NCBI RefSeq assembly: GCF_026626665.1
Contig: NZ_JAPNKE010000002.1
Coordinates: forward strand, 2,977,204 to 3,041,203
Reading direction: 5' to 3'
Source: Nannocystis pusilla
Lineage (GTDB): Bacteria > Myxococcota_A > Polyangia > Nannocystales > Nannocystaceae
Length of the DNA: 64,000 nucleotides
Below are positions 1 through 7,993 of this stretch, piece after piece. The position numbers and the translations under genes were made by a program. A model generated the notes under the pieces. That model saw only the letters and a list, made by a program, of their open reading frames with translations, was not told the DNA's origin and did not search any database. Within the stretch, counting starts at the first letter, position 1. Every line of letters begins with the position of its first letter.

Positions 1-288
1 GGCCATCAGGCCGTCCGACTCGGGGCGGATCGTCGCCTTGTCGAGGTCGAACTGGATCTTCTCGCCGATCGAGATCTTGTTGTCCTCGACCACCACGCGC
101 TTGGGCGGCTCCGGCTCGGGCTCGGGCGGTGGTGGCGGCGGCGGCGGCGCCGGCAACGGCGGCGGGTCCCCGACTACGGCCAGCGCCGTCGCGTCGTCGA
201 ACACGGTCGGCGCGCAGGCGGCGAGCTGCGACGCGAACAACGCGAGCAGCATCGGCAGGGTGAGGGAAGTTGTCCGAGACATTGGCAT
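1..288 (-). CDS. OmpA/Pal-type lipoprotein, N-terminal part
   Basis: The gene runs off the left edge, so only the first 96 residues are visible. It starts at ATG 288 with GAGGAG six bases upstream. Residues 1-25 form a lipoprotein signal peptide ending in the lipobox LAAC, so the protein should be lipid-anchored. A Gly/Pro-rich linker with runs of Pro and Glu-Pro follows, and then the first strand of an OmpA C-terminal domain (IQFDLDKATIRPES), the part that binds peptidoglycan in Pal and OmpA. A role in tethering the outer membrane to the cell wall is expected from the family; the decisive peptidoglycan-binding residues lie outside the window. A second ATG two codons downstream is an alternative start. 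Confidence 0.8.
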   Translation of the reverse strand, partial: MPMSRTTSLTLPMLLALFASQLAACAPTVFDDATALAVVGDPPPLPAPPPPPPPPEPEPEPPKRVVVEDNKISIGEKIQFDLDKATIRPESDGLMA

Positions 289-508
289 CTGAGTCTCCTC
301 CGTGGGGGCCGCAGTGGCCCCCGGCGGCTTTGATACACCGCCGGGACGGCCCGGGCGGTGAGTTTACGGCAGCTTTACCGACTCACGCCACTTCGCCAAC
401 GATCGCGCACAAACCTCGAATTTGGCGGTCTTCTCGGCTTTTCCAGGCCCAAACGCTGATTTCACAGCGTAATTGCGCGCGGCCCGCCCGAAATCGTCCG
501 GGGGACCG

Positions 509-1432
509 CTACTCCGGGATCCCGCAGACACCGACGTTTTCGAACCCCGGCGGCGCCTGATCCTCGGGGTACCACGCGATGCACGACATCTTGTCGCTCA
601 GCTCCTGGCACGGCCCGTCGCCCTCGGACAGATCGCACCACGGCGAGCAACAATACGAGAAGCTGCAGTCGGGCACGAGCGAGTCGTAGATGCAGGCGAA
701 GCCCGGCGCGCACGAGGACCAGCCGATGCACGTGTCCTGGAAGGTCGCCTCCGCCCCGCCCTGCACGACCGGCAGGCACACGAAGCCGGTGCCGCCGACC
801 TTGATCGCGTCCATGTAGCAGCCCTCGCCGTCGGCGCAGTTCTGCAGCAGCGGGTCGCACTGCTTGAAGCAGTTGCCGAAGTCGTAGCCGAAGAACAGCT
901 TCACGCAGGTGGTGTCGCTGCCCTCGCACACCGGGTTCTGCGAGTCCCCGGTGCAGTACGGCAGGCAGAAGCCGCTGCCGTCGTAGTCGAGGTCGAGGCA
1001 GACCGTGCCGAGCGCACAGTTGTCGTCGCCGAGGCCCTCGGCGCCGACGCTGCACGGCTCATTGGGGGCCTTCGGGTCGTCCGGCACGGGCACGCACTTG
1101 ATGCCCTCGGGGATGAACGTGTTGGGGCTCGCGTACGCCGTGCACTTCTGGTCGCCGGGACAGTCCTGGTCGTAGATGTTGCACATGCCGCCGCCCGACG
1201 GGTCGGTCGTCGAGGTCGTCGGCGTCTCCGTGGGATCGCCGGTGGTCGTGTCCACGGCCGTCGTCCCTTGCGTGGACGTCACCGGCGTCTCACCCGTCGT
1301 CGTCGTCGTCGTGCTCGAGGCGTCCGGCGCGGTCGGCTTGCCGGAGCTGTTGGGGAACTCGAAGTCGTCGCTGCAGCCGGACGTCGAGGCCGCGGCGACC
1401 AACAGCACGAGGGAGAGTGCCCGAATCTGCAT
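509..1432 (-). CDS. Cys-rich secreted lipoprotein with Thr-rich linker (paralogue of 45011..46003)
   Basis: 307 residues. A lipoprotein signal peptide ends at Cys20 (TSGC), a Ser/Thr/Gly/Asp linker covers about residues 22-95, and the remaining 210 residues carry some twenty cysteines, which suggests a disulfide-rich domain displayed outside the cytoplasm. The domain begins with a CNIYDQDCPGDQKC-type segment, contains CDPLLQNC, and ends with a PPGFENVGVCGIPE-like tail. The gene at 45011..46003 shares the same order of segments (CDPWTQDCPPGEKC, CDPLLQNC, PPGLENVGFCGLPQ), so the two are paralogues. I do not recognise an enzymatic domain. Proteins of this shape are abundant in Nannocystaceae; the function is unknown. 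Confidence 0.85.
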   Translation of the reverse strand: MQIRALSLVLLVAAASTSGCSDDFEFPNSSGKPTAPDASSTTTTTTGETPVTSTQGTTAVDTTTGDPTETPTTSTTDPSGGGMCNIYDQDCPGDQKCTAYASPNTFIPEGIKCVPVPDDPKAPNEPCSVGAEGLGDDNCALGTVCLDLDYDGSGFCLPYCTGDSQNPVCEGSDTTCVKLFFGYDFGNCFKQCDPLLQNCADGEGCYMDAIKVGGTGFVCLPVVQGGAEATFQDTCIGWSSCAPGFACIYDSLVPDCSFSYCCSPWCDLSEGDGPCQELSDKMSCIAWYPEDQAPPGFENVGVCGIPE

Positions 1433-1601
1433 GCGAAGAACCTTTCTGGGACGCTACGAGCGGGGCCCGCCCGGTGTCAAGTTGTCGGCAATGCCGCTTC
1501 TGGAGCCGTTCGGCTGGTGCTACCGCCGCTTCGCACCGGCCCCGCGCGAGCTCACTGGTTCGTGCTGCGGACGCGCGCGGAGGTTCGGTTATGGTGCAGC
1601 C
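1433..1601. promoter_or_regulatory. Divergent intergenic region, lipoprotein versus peptide locus
   Basis: 169 bases separate the Cys-rich lipoprotein (leftward) from the His-X-Ser peptide gene (rightward), so both promoters should lie here. A GGAGG at 1579-1583 is 18 bases from the ATG at 1602 but only 7 bases from an ATG at 1591 that opens a different frame, the frame of the radical SAM gene. No clear -35/-10 pair stands out. Confidence 0.4.
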
Positions 1602-1865
1602 ATGGCCGCCCCTGATCCTGACGAGCTCGTCTCATTTCGCAAGAAGGCCAGCGCCGTGCTTGGGCCCGAGCATCGTGAGATCTCGGACAAGGCGCTGGAG
1701 TACGCCGAGACGGGCGTACCGAGCGGCGACCTCGTCGCCGCAGCCACCTTCGCGCCCGGCGATCCAGGTCACGCGTCGCACGGCTCTCACGGCTCGCACG
1801 GCTCACACGGCTCGCACGGCTCGCACGGCTCGCATGGATCCCACGGCTCCCACGGCTCCTGGTGA
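1602..1865 (+). CDS. Putative RiPP precursor with C-terminal His-X-Ser repeat tail
   Basis: 87 residues: a charged leader (residues 1-56, ending near GDPG) followed by one His-Ala-Ser and nine His-Gly-Ser triplets (residues 57-86) and a terminal Trp87. The leader has high GC in third codon positions like the neighbours, which supports real coding. The next gene is a radical SAM enzyme whose ATG lies inside the repeat (32-base overlap), so the two are probably translationally coupled. Repeated His-X-Ser next to radical SAM enzymes is the hallmark of the His-Xaa-Ser (Hxs) maturation system known from protein-family models; three-residue repeats with an aromatic first residue are also the usual substrates of cyclophane-forming radical SAM enzymes. 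That this peptide is modified is inference. Confidence 0.75.
   Translation: MAAPDPDELVSFRKKASAVLGPEHREISDKALEYAETGVPSGDLVAAATFAPGDPGHASHGSHGSHGSHGSHGSHGSHGSHGSHGSW
1770..1859 (+). repeat. Ten 9-bp codon repeats encoding His-(Ala/Gly)-Ser
   Basis: Ten in-register 9-bp units (CAC GGC TCN type). Synonymous changes (TCT, TCG, TCA, TCC; CAT GGA TCC in unit 8) show that the amino-acid triplet is conserved rather than the DNA alone. The CAT GGA of unit 8 supplies the ATG of the following radical SAM gene in another frame. Confidence 0.9.
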
Positions 1866-2886
1866 GCGCCCGCCGACCGGCGGCGCGATCGAGGCGCGGA
1901 TCGCCGGCAAGGCGCCGCGGGTGCATATCCTGACCGGTGCGGTGTGCAACAACAATTGCATCTTTTGCATGGAGGAGGACCGCGACGGCCGCTACGTCGT
2001 CAACTCCGCCACCACCGACGAGACGGTGCGCTGGATCCTCGGCCAGCACGACGCCTTCGAGGAGGTGTGCTTCACCTCCGGCGAGCCGACCACCAACCAG
2101 CGGCTGCCCGTCTGGGTGAAGATGGCCAAAGAGGCAGGTGCGCGCCAGATCAGCATGATGACCAACGGTCGCGCACTCAGCTATGACCGCTACGCGCGCC
2201 TGCTGCTGTCCGCCGGGCTCAACAAGGTCTACGTCAGCATCCACGGCCACACCGCCAAGCTGCACGACGGCCTCACCCGCACGCCCGGCAGCTTCGAGCA
2301 GACGGTGGGCGGCATCGCCACCATCGCCCGTTACAAGCGCCACGGCGTCGCGCTGCACACCAGCACCGTCGTCACCAAGCGCAACCTGCCCCACCTCCAC
2401 GACATCTACGTGTTCCTGCGCGAGCGCGGCGTCGACCAGGTCGTGTTCAACGTCATGCAGGCGAACGGCCGGGCCAACACCTTCTTCGACCAGCTGTTCC
2501 CGACCTACACCGAGATCGCCGCGGCCGCCGAGGCCTTCTTGCAGCAGGCGTCCGCGCGCGAGCGGCAGGCTCAGGCGTTCTTCGTCGACATCCCGCTGTG
2601 CACCACCACCCGGCTGCCCGATCACAACCGCGGCTACGTCGAGGACTACGTGCACTTCGAGCCGCCGGTGGCCGTCCACACCGACCTCATCCCTGCCGAG
2701 CGCCTGGCCGAGCGCCGCTCCGGCCCGGACGGTGGCCTCGTCGCCGTGCGCCGCGCCGACCTCGACGACAGCGCCCGCCACAAGCGGCCCGAGTGCGCCG
2801 GCTGCCGCTACGATCGCGTGTGCGAGGGCGTGTGGGGCAACTACCTCCGCCGCTACGGTTGGGACGAGTTCGTCCCGGTGCCCTGA
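1834..2886 (+). CDS. Radical SAM maturase with C-terminal Cys cluster
   Basis: 350 residues from ATG 1834. The AdoMet-radical motif CX3CX2C is at Cys38, Cys42, Cys45 (CNNNCIFC), close to the N-terminus, followed by a GEPT segment (SAM-binding GGEP equivalent) and a TNGRA segment typical of the TIM-barrel. A second cysteine cluster, CxxCxxxxxCxG (Cys321, Cys324, Cys330), ends the protein as in SPASM/twitch-type peptide maturases, where it binds an auxiliary Fe-S cluster. The gene overlaps the His-X-Ser precursor by 32 bases. The likely job is a radical modification of the precursor tail, for example His-Ser cross-links; the chemistry is inferred. The frame is open upstream to about 1417, but the ATG at 1834 is the first that leaves a normal radical SAM N-terminus. 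Confidence 0.85.
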   Translation: MDPTAPTAPGERPPTGGAIEARIAGKAPRVHILTGAVCNNNCIFCMEEDRDGRYVVNSATTDETVRWILGQHDAFEEVCFTSGEPTTNQRLPVWVKMAKEAGARQISMMTNGRALSYDRYARLLLSAGLNKVYVSIHGHTAKLHDGLTRTPGSFEQTVGGIATIARYKRHGVALHTSTVVTKRNLPHLHDIYVFLRERGVDQVVFNVMQANGRANTFFDQLFPTYTEIAAAAEAFLQQASARERQAQAFFVDIPLCTTTRLPDHNRGYVEDYVHFEPPVAVHTDLIPAERLAERRSGPDGGLVAVRRADLDDSARHKRPECAGCRYDRVCEGVWGNYLRRYGWDEFVPVP

Positions 2887-2914
2887 CGCTCGCTCGCCGC
2901 CCTGAAGGCCGCGC

Positions 2915-3796
2915 ATGCTCCTCGACGTCGCCACCGCGCCGCTGCCCGAGCCGGCGGGTCCCGACGCCGAGGCCGCCCTGCTCCGCCCCTTCCTCGCCGC
3001 CTATCGCCGGCGCTTCGGCGTCGCCCCCACGCTCGCCTGTGACGACCACGGCCTCCTGCTCCGCTTCCCCGGCCACGACGCCCCTGCCCACGCAGCCGTG
3101 GTCGGCCGCGTCGACGTCCTCGGCGGCCACGCGGCCGTGCGCGCCTACCTGCGTCGGCTCGGCTTCACCTGGGACGCGCGCGGCGTCGTCGACGGCGCCC
3201 CCGCGCCGGCGAGCCTGATCGCGCGGGCCCCCGCTCTCGGCCCGCGGCCGCGCTACTACCAGGCTGCCTCTTCGGCCATGAATAAACGGACATGGCTCGA
3301 AGGCAACCTCCGCGGCGAGCTCCCGCTCGCCCTCGGCACCGGCGCCTACTACGCCGCCCTGGCCGCCGCGTCTCGCCTGCGCCTGCCCGAGCCGCGGCGC
3401 GTGCGAGCCGGCCGCGACTACCACTTCTTCGGCGTGCAGCACGACCTGAGCAAGCACCTGCTGCTCACGCACCTGGTCCCGCGCCCGCTCCTCCTGGACC
3501 TCGGCCGCGCGCTCGCGGGCGGCCTGCGCCGCTGGCACCACGGCCCGCTCGTGTCGGCCCCGCTGGTCCGCTTCTACGAGAACGACCTGCTCGCCTACTG
3601 CCAGCAGATCTGGCGCGACCTCGCCGACCCGGCGCAATTCGCCCCGACCTGCCTCCTGCCCGCGAACCTCGAGCAACTGTGGCGGGCCGTCGACGACCGC
3701 CTCCGCGAGTCCGCCGCCGGCCCGCACACCTGGCTGTGGAACGACGCCGACACCTGCCCGTCGTTCCGCATCACACGCCCCGCGCGAGCCTCGTGA
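2915..3796 (+). CDS. Unrecognised third gene of the His-X-Ser peptide locus
   Basis: 293 residues, starting 28 bases after the radical SAM stop and with the same orientation and codon use, so probably in the same operon. I do not recognise the family. Visible features are an Ala/Pro-rich N-terminus, a central aromatic, basic segment (RDYHFFGVQHDLSKHLLLTH), an ENDLLAYCQQIWRDL segment, and a Cys near the C-terminus (DTCPSF). No signal peptide, membrane segment, zinc-protease HExxH or transporter motif is visible. From its position it could be a partner, hydrolase or leader-handling protein for the peptide. The last 16 codons fall inside a tandemly duplicated DNA unit, and the downstream copy still encodes nearly the same tail (DTCPAFPLTRPARAS, stop). 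Confidence 0.75.
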   Translation: MLLDVATAPLPEPAGPDAEAALLRPFLAAYRRRFGVAPTLACDDHGLLLRFPGHDAPAHAAVVGRVDVLGGHAAVRAYLRRLGFTWDARGVVDGAPAPASLIARAPALGPRPRYYQAASSAMNKRTWLEGNLRGELPLALGTGAYYAALAAASRLRLPEPRRVRAGRDYHFFGVQHDLSKHLLLTHLVPRPLLLDLGRALAGGLRRWHHGPLVSAPLVRFYENDLLAYCQQIWRDLADPAQFAPTCLLPANLEQLWRAVDDRLRESAAGPHTWLWNDADTCPSFRITRPARAS

Positions 3797-4100
3797 GGGC
3801 GGTGTCCGCCTGTCCCCGAGGACATCTCGGCGCGACGGCCTCAGGACCCTCGACCGCAGCCCCCTCGTCGTGAGCACGACCTGGAGCTCAACCTGTCTCG
3901 ATGTACATGCTCGAGAGACGTCGTGACACCTGCCCGGCGTTCCCCCTCACTCGCCCCGCGCGAGCCTCGTGAGGGTGCGGCACCTGTCCCCGAGCACACC
4001 TCGGCGCATCGGTGTGACCGTGCCCCAGTTTCTTGGGGACCGAGGATGTCCCGAAGCTCCTATCCACCTGTCTCGATGTACATGTTCGGGGAGACGACGC
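3749..4100. repeat. 176-bp tandem duplication overlapping a gene 3' end
   Basis: Copy 1 spans 3749-3924 and copy 2 spans about 3925-4100. The first ~88 bases align closely (3749-3836 with 3925-4012) and the last ~34 bases align (3891-3923 with 4066-4099, sharing ACCTGTCTCGATGTACATG); the middle has diverged. Copy 1 carries the last 16 codons of the upstream gene. Several 14-bp repeat units (CCTGTCCCCGAGGA type) sit within each copy. The 300-odd bases between the two genes hold nothing else that I can see. Confidence 0.8.
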
Positions 4101-4155
4101 GCCCCGAATGACCTGTCCCAAAGTGCACCTCGCCTCAGGCCGCACCCCGCAGCCT

Positions 4156-5022
4156 TCAGCGCCCCGCCTCCGCGGGCAGCGCCCCGTAGCGGACGAGCAG
4201 CGCCCGCGCCAGCTCGACGCGCACAGGCATCAGCCGCTCCGCCTCGGCCTCCGGCGCTCGCAGCATCAGCGCGTACGCCCACGTCGTGCCGCGGCGTTCG
4301 ACCAGCCCGACCAGCCAGCCCACTGCGCGCCCCTCGTGCGCGGTGAGCCCCGTCTTGCCGCGCCACGACCACCCGGGAGCCTGCGCGCGCGTCAGCATGT
4401 GCTCGACCAGCGCCATGTGTTCACGCGCCACCGGCAGCGCGCGGCGGTGCAGTCGGCTCATGAACTCGACCTGCTCGCGCGGCGAGATCCGCAGCGCCCC
4501 CTGCAGCCAGAAGCGGTCGATGCCGCCGCCGATGTCCGCGTTGCCGTAGGCGAACGCGATCAGCGACGCCCGCATCGCCTCCGCCCCGATCCTGCGGGCG
4601 ACCTCCTGAAAGAACCACACCGCCGAGTCGCGCAGCGCCGACCCCAGGTCGTGATCGCGGTCCCACTCGGGCGAACCCCCGCGCCGGGCGCCGTCCCACT
4701 TCAGCGTCGCGTCGGCCCCTGCGAGCACCCCGCGCTCGAGGCCGATGAGCGCGTTCGGGATCTTGAACGTCGACGCCGGCAGCTCGCCGACCCCCGCGAG
4801 CGCCGCGTCGGTCACGATCTGCTCGCCCGTCGTCAGCGAGCGCATCACGAACACCCCCTCGACCTGCGCCGCCGCGAACAGCGGCTGCGCCGAGGCGTCG
4901 ACGCGCTCCACCACCGGAGGCGCCGGGCTGCTCGGCGCCGCCGCGATCGGCGGTGTGGCCGCGGGCGTCGGCCTCGCACAGGCGAAGAGCAGGATCGGGA
5001 CGATGGAGAGCCAGGCGCGCAC
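4156..5022 (-). CDS. Class D (OXA-type) serine beta-lactamase, probable lipoprotein
   Basis: 288 residues from a GTG at 5022, chosen because it opens directly on a signal peptide with an LFAC lipobox. All four class D motifs are present in order: STFK (nucleophile Ser and carbamylated Lys) in ASTFKIPNALIGLE, the SxV motif in DSAVWFFQ, YGN in AFAYGNADIGGG, and KTG in WRGKTGLT. An omega-loop FWLQG also fits. The enzyme should hydrolyse beta-lactams in the periplasm; related domains also occur as BlaR/MecR sensors, but no membrane sensor part is present. There is no adjacent regulator, and codon use matches the surroundings, so it is probably an intrinsic chromosomal gene rather than a recently acquired resistance gene. 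Confidence 0.85.
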   Translation of the reverse strand: MRAWLSIVPILLFACARPTPAATPPIAAAPSSPAPPVVERVDASAQPLFAAAQVEGVFVMRSLTTGEQIVTDAALAGVGELPASTFKIPNALIGLERGVLAGADATLKWDGARRGGSPEWDRDHDLGSALRDSAVWFFQEVARRIGAEAMRASLIAFAYGNADIGGGIDRFWLQGALRISPREQVEFMSRLHRRALPVAREHMALVEHMLTRAQAPGWSWRGKTGLTAHEGRAVGWLVGLVERRGTTWAYALMLRAPEAEAERLMPVRVELARALLVRYGALPAEAGR

Positions 5023-5247
5023 ACCCGCACGACGCGCGAACCCGGCCGCGCATTCCCGAGCCCGCGCAGCGGCACACCGTCGCTCCAGGCCCTGGGCGAC
5101 GAGCACCAACACCGCATCCACGCTCGCAACGCATCGGCATGCGTCGCCACGAGATGCATCTGTCCCTTCGGACATCTGCATCTCCGCCCTCGCCTGGACA
5201 GGCCGCGGTGCTCCGTTCATCCTGCTCTGTGGTCCGGAGGTAGAGTC

Positions 5248-5538
5248 ATGGCCCAGATCGACATCCGTCGCGCGAACCCGCTCGGCAAGGCCACGGCGCG
5301 CGAGCGCACCGAAGCCCTCGCCAGGCGCCTCGAAGCCAAGTTCGACATCCGCTGGCAATGGAAGGGCGACGACCTCGCGTTCAACGCCCCACAGGGCCCT
5401 GCCCGCGGCACGGCCGGCACGATCAGCGTCGAGGAGTCGCACGTGCGCGTCCAGGTCGCTCTCCCGTTGCTCCTGCGGGCCTTCAAGGGTCGCGTCGAGG
5501 ATCGCGTCAAGGAAGAGCTCGACAAGCTCGTCGGCTGA
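5248..5538 (+). CDS. PHA-system (PHA_gran_rgn) family protein
   Basis: 96 residues from ATG 5248 with GGAGG seven bases upstream. The sequence fits the polyhydroxyalkanoic acid system family: a short alpha-beta domain beginning AQIDIRRANPLGKATA, a WQWKGDDLAFNAP strand, and a C-terminal helix ending DRVKEELDKLVG. Members are associated with polyhydroxyalkanoate granules or their regulation, but no phaC or phasin gene is in the window. It is transcribed away from the beta-lactamase gene; the 225 bases between them hold both promoters and one 14-bp repeat pair (CTGTCCCTTCGGACAT). Confidence 0.7.
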   Translation: MAQIDIRRANPLGKATARERTEALARRLEAKFDIRWQWKGDDLAFNAPQGPARGTAGTISVEESHVRVQVALPLLLRAFKGRVEDRVKEELDKLVG

Positions 5539-5867
5539 GCAGGCGCTGCAAGTCCTGAAGGACAGACCGAGATCCGCGGCAGTCATCGCGCGACCTCGTC
5601 TACGTACTCCCAGTCGTGCCGACGGGAAGATGCAGAAGGCGCGCGCTCGGCCCGCAAGCGCGACTCGGCGCTGCGCCAGCCGGCCGTCATCTGTCCCAAA
5701 GGACAGGTTTCCTACGCAAGCGTGCAGACCGCGGTCTCAGCCGCAGCGGACCGCCTGCGCGCGAACAAGTCGCAAGACAGCGCATCTCTTCGGGCTCGCT
5801 GCCGGCGACCCCGACGGACATCGGCCCCTTCGTGCGATCACTCCGACATGAACGATCGCAGTCGCCG
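5539..5867. other. Convergent intergenic region without a gene
   Basis: About 330 bases between two convergent genes. It contains two 14-bp repeat fragments, TCCTGAAGGACAG near 5554 and CTGTCCCAAAGGACAG near 5692, each a short inverted repeat that could end transcription. I see no coding sequence or RNA gene. Confidence 0.6.
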
Positions 5868-7226
5868 CTACCCCGCCCGCGCGTCGAGCACGCGGTGAAG
5901 GGCCGCCACCACTTCCTCGGGCTCGCTGCCCATCGGCACCGGCTGGTTCGCGTACGTGCTGGGGAACTCGAGCTTGCCCTCGTGGTAGCGGGCCTTGATC
6001 TCGGTGAACTTGAGCCCGTGCGCGGTCGAGATCACGATCACTCGCTCGCGCCGGCCGATCACCCCGCGCTTCGCCAGCTTCAGCAGGCACGCCAGGGCCA
6101 CGCCCGTGTGCGGGCAGTTGAACATCCCCGAGCGATCGGCGAGCGCGGCCGCGTCGGCGAGCTCGGCCTCGTTGGCCTCCTCGACCAGCCCGTCGCAGCG
6201 CTGCAGCGCGCGCACGGCCTTCGGCAGCGACACCGGCGCCCCGATCTGGATCGCCGACGCCAGCGTCGTGCGGGCCTGCTGCGGCGCGTAGTCCTCTTCC
6301 CGCAGCGGCCGGCCCTCCGCCTGCGCGCGCGCGAACGCCAGGTACAGCGGGTCCGCGTGCTGCGCCTGGCAGCACACGATGCGGGGCAGCCTTGCGATCA
6401 CCCCGAGGTCGAGCATCATCTCGAACCCCTTGGCCAGCGCCGACACGTTGCCGAGGTTGCCGCCCGGGATCAGCACCCAGTCCGGCACCTGCCAGTCGAA
6501 CTGTTGCACGATCTCGAGCGCCACCGTCTTCTGGCCCTCGACGCGCAGCGAGTTCATCGAGTTGGCGAGGTAGATGCTCGGGTCCTCGGTGAGGCGCTGG
6601 ACCACGCGCATGCAGCCGTCGAAGTCGGTGTCGAGGCTGCACACGATCGCCCCGTTGGCGACCGGTTGGATCAGCTGGGCCGCGCTGATCTTGCCGGCCG
6701 GCAGCAGCACGACCACCGGGATCCCCGCCGCCGCTCCGTAGGCCGCCAGCGCCGCCGAAGTGTCCCCCGTCGACGCGCACGCCACCGCGCGGATCGGCCG
6801 GCCCTCGGCGATCGCCTGCTTCACCGCCGACACCAGCACCGTCATGCCCAGGTCCTTGAACGAGCCGGTGTGGCTGATCCCGCACTGCTTCACCCAGAGG
6901 TCGTCGAGCCCGATCGACTTGCCGAAGCGCTCGGCCCACAGCATGTTCGAGTTGCCCTCGAACAGCGACACCACGTTGCCCGGCTCGATCCGCGGCAGCA
7001 CCCACTCGAGCTTCGACCACACCCCGCTGCCGAACGGCCACTGCGTCCGTCCGTAGCGCTCGTCGAACAGCCGCATCCACGCCGCCGGCGAGCGCGAGCG
7101 CAGCGCCGCGTGATCGTGCTGCACCTCGAGCAGGCCGTGGCACTGCGGGCAGCGATAGATCACCTCGGTGAGCCCGAATCGGCCGGGACACCCGCGAAAG
7201 CACTGGAACCAGGCGGCGTAAGTCAC
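5868..7226 (-). CDS. thrC: Threonine synthase
   Basis: 452 residues from GTG 7226. The enzyme converts O-phosphohomoserine to threonine with pyridoxal phosphate. The PLP lysine is in SFKDLGM; downstream are the [13 protein letters not shown] phosphate/substrate loop, [11 protein letters not shown], and the glycine-rich PGGNLGN. Near the N-terminus are two Cys pairs (CFRGC, CPQC), a small zinc-ribbon seen in the PLP-type threonine synthases of many bacteria. Length is normal. It is a stand-alone gene; hom or thrB are not adjacent. The upstream 190 bases are followed by a long array of 14-bp repeats. Confidence 0.93.
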   Translation of the reverse strand: MTYAAWFQCFRGCPGRFGLTEVIYRCPQCHGLLEVQHDHAALRSRSPAAWMRLFDERYGRTQWPFGSGVWSKLEWVLPRIEPGNVVSLFEGNSNMLWAERFGKSIGLDDLWVKQCGISHTGSFKDLGMTVLVSAVKQAIAEGRPIRAVACASTGDTSAALAAYGAAAGIPVVVLLPAGKISAAQLIQPVANGAIVCSLDTDFDGCMRVVQRLTEDPSIYLANSMNSLRVEGQKTVALEIVQQFDWQVPDWVLIPGGNLGNVSALAKGFEMMLDLGVIARLPRIVCCQAQHADPLYLAFARAQAEGRPLREEDYAPQQARTTLASAIQIGAPVSLPKAVRALQRCDGLVEEANEAELADAAALADRSGMFNCPHTGVALACLLKLAKRGVIGRRERVIVISTAHGLKFTEIKARYHEGKLEFPSTYANQPVPMGSEPEEVVAALHRVLDARAG

Positions 7227-7416
7227 GCCCGCAGCATGCCACAACTCCGCGCGCCGGGCCGCGCCGGGATTGCGCGCCGCCGTGTCTGGACCGCGGCCGC
7301 ATCGGCTACACGAGCGCCGCGCGTCGCTCGGCCGGGCGCGGCGATCGCCGCGGCGATCCATCCAGCGAGGTGAGGACGGTTCGGCCCGGCCGGCGCCGCC
7401 GCGACCGCCTGCGCAG

Positions 7417-7611
7417 CATGCCCTTCAGATCATGTTCAGAAAGGCATGTCCATCGAGACATTCATGCCTTCCATGTCCATTCGGGCATGGTGCGATGACC
7501 ATGCTCTCTGCGCCATGCACTTCCGAGCATGTTTTGAGGACCATGTCTCGGAAACCCTGTTCGAACGCACATGGCTCTCGGCACATGCCCGGATAACCAT
7601 GTCGAGCGCTC
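7417..7611. repeat. Array of fourteen 14-bp repeat units
   Basis: The longest array in the window. Units start with CATG (once CCTG, once CATT) at 14-base steps, with one 13-base step: for example CATGTCCATTCGGG, CATGTCTCGGAAAC, CATGCCCGGATAAC. Only the first seven and the last bases are conserved, so the array is old or under relaxed selection. It lies between the thrC promoter and the ybjQ stop codon and touches the latter. Confidence 0.9.
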
Positions 7612-7993
7612 ACTCCTCGGGCGCGAGGACGACCGCCGTCCCGTAGGCCAGGATCTCGGCCGCGCCCGCCATCACCGTCGACGTCGTCAGGCGCATGGCG
7701 ATGATCGCGTTCGCGCCGAGCGCCAGGGCCTCCGCGCGCATGCGGTCGAGCGCCTGCTCGCGGCTCTGCGACAGCATGGCAGTGTACTGCGTCACCTCGC
7801 CGCCGACGATGTTGCGCAGCCCGGCCAGGAAGTCCTGCCCGAGGTTGCGGGTGCGGACCGTGTTGCCGCGGACCAGCCCGAGCACGCGAACGACGCGGAA
7901 CCCCGCGACTGTCTCGGTGGTGGTCACGAGCATCTCGCCGGCCCGGCGGTGCGCGAGGTCGGCGGCGTGGAGGACGGCGGGGGTGCTGGTCAT
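7610..7993 (-). CDS. ybjQ: YbjQ (UPF0145) family protein
   Basis: 127 residues from ATG 7993. The family is recognised by the TVAGFRVVRVLGLVRGNTVR segment, the GEVTQYTAMLSQSREQAL helix and the GANAIIAMRL strand. Members form homo-oligomeric rings and are often called putative heavy-metal-binding, although no biochemical role is established. The start codon overlaps the stop of the upstream membrane-protein gene by four bases (ATGA), so the two are probably co-translated, which fits the frequent pairing of YbjQ proteins with small membrane proteins. Confidence 0.88.
   Translation of the reverse strand: MTSTPAVLHAADLAHRRAGEMLVTTTETVAGFRVVRVLGLVRGNTVRTRNLGQDFLAGLRNIVGGEVTQYTAMLSQSREQALDRMRAEALALGANAIIAMRLTTSTVMAGAAEILAYGTAVVLAPEE

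Noticed and set aside
1591..1866. A long Arg/Thr/Ala-rich N-terminal extension of the radical SAM protein from the ATG at 1591.
   Set aside because: That frame reads the HxS repeat out of frame as low-complexity Thr-Ala-Arg repeats with poorer codon usage; the HxS frame has the better coding signal.
7417..7611. The 14-bp array might be a CRISPR array.
   Set aside because: The units have no separate spacer and repeat; conserved parts are only about seven bases, spacing is 14, and no cas genes are present.
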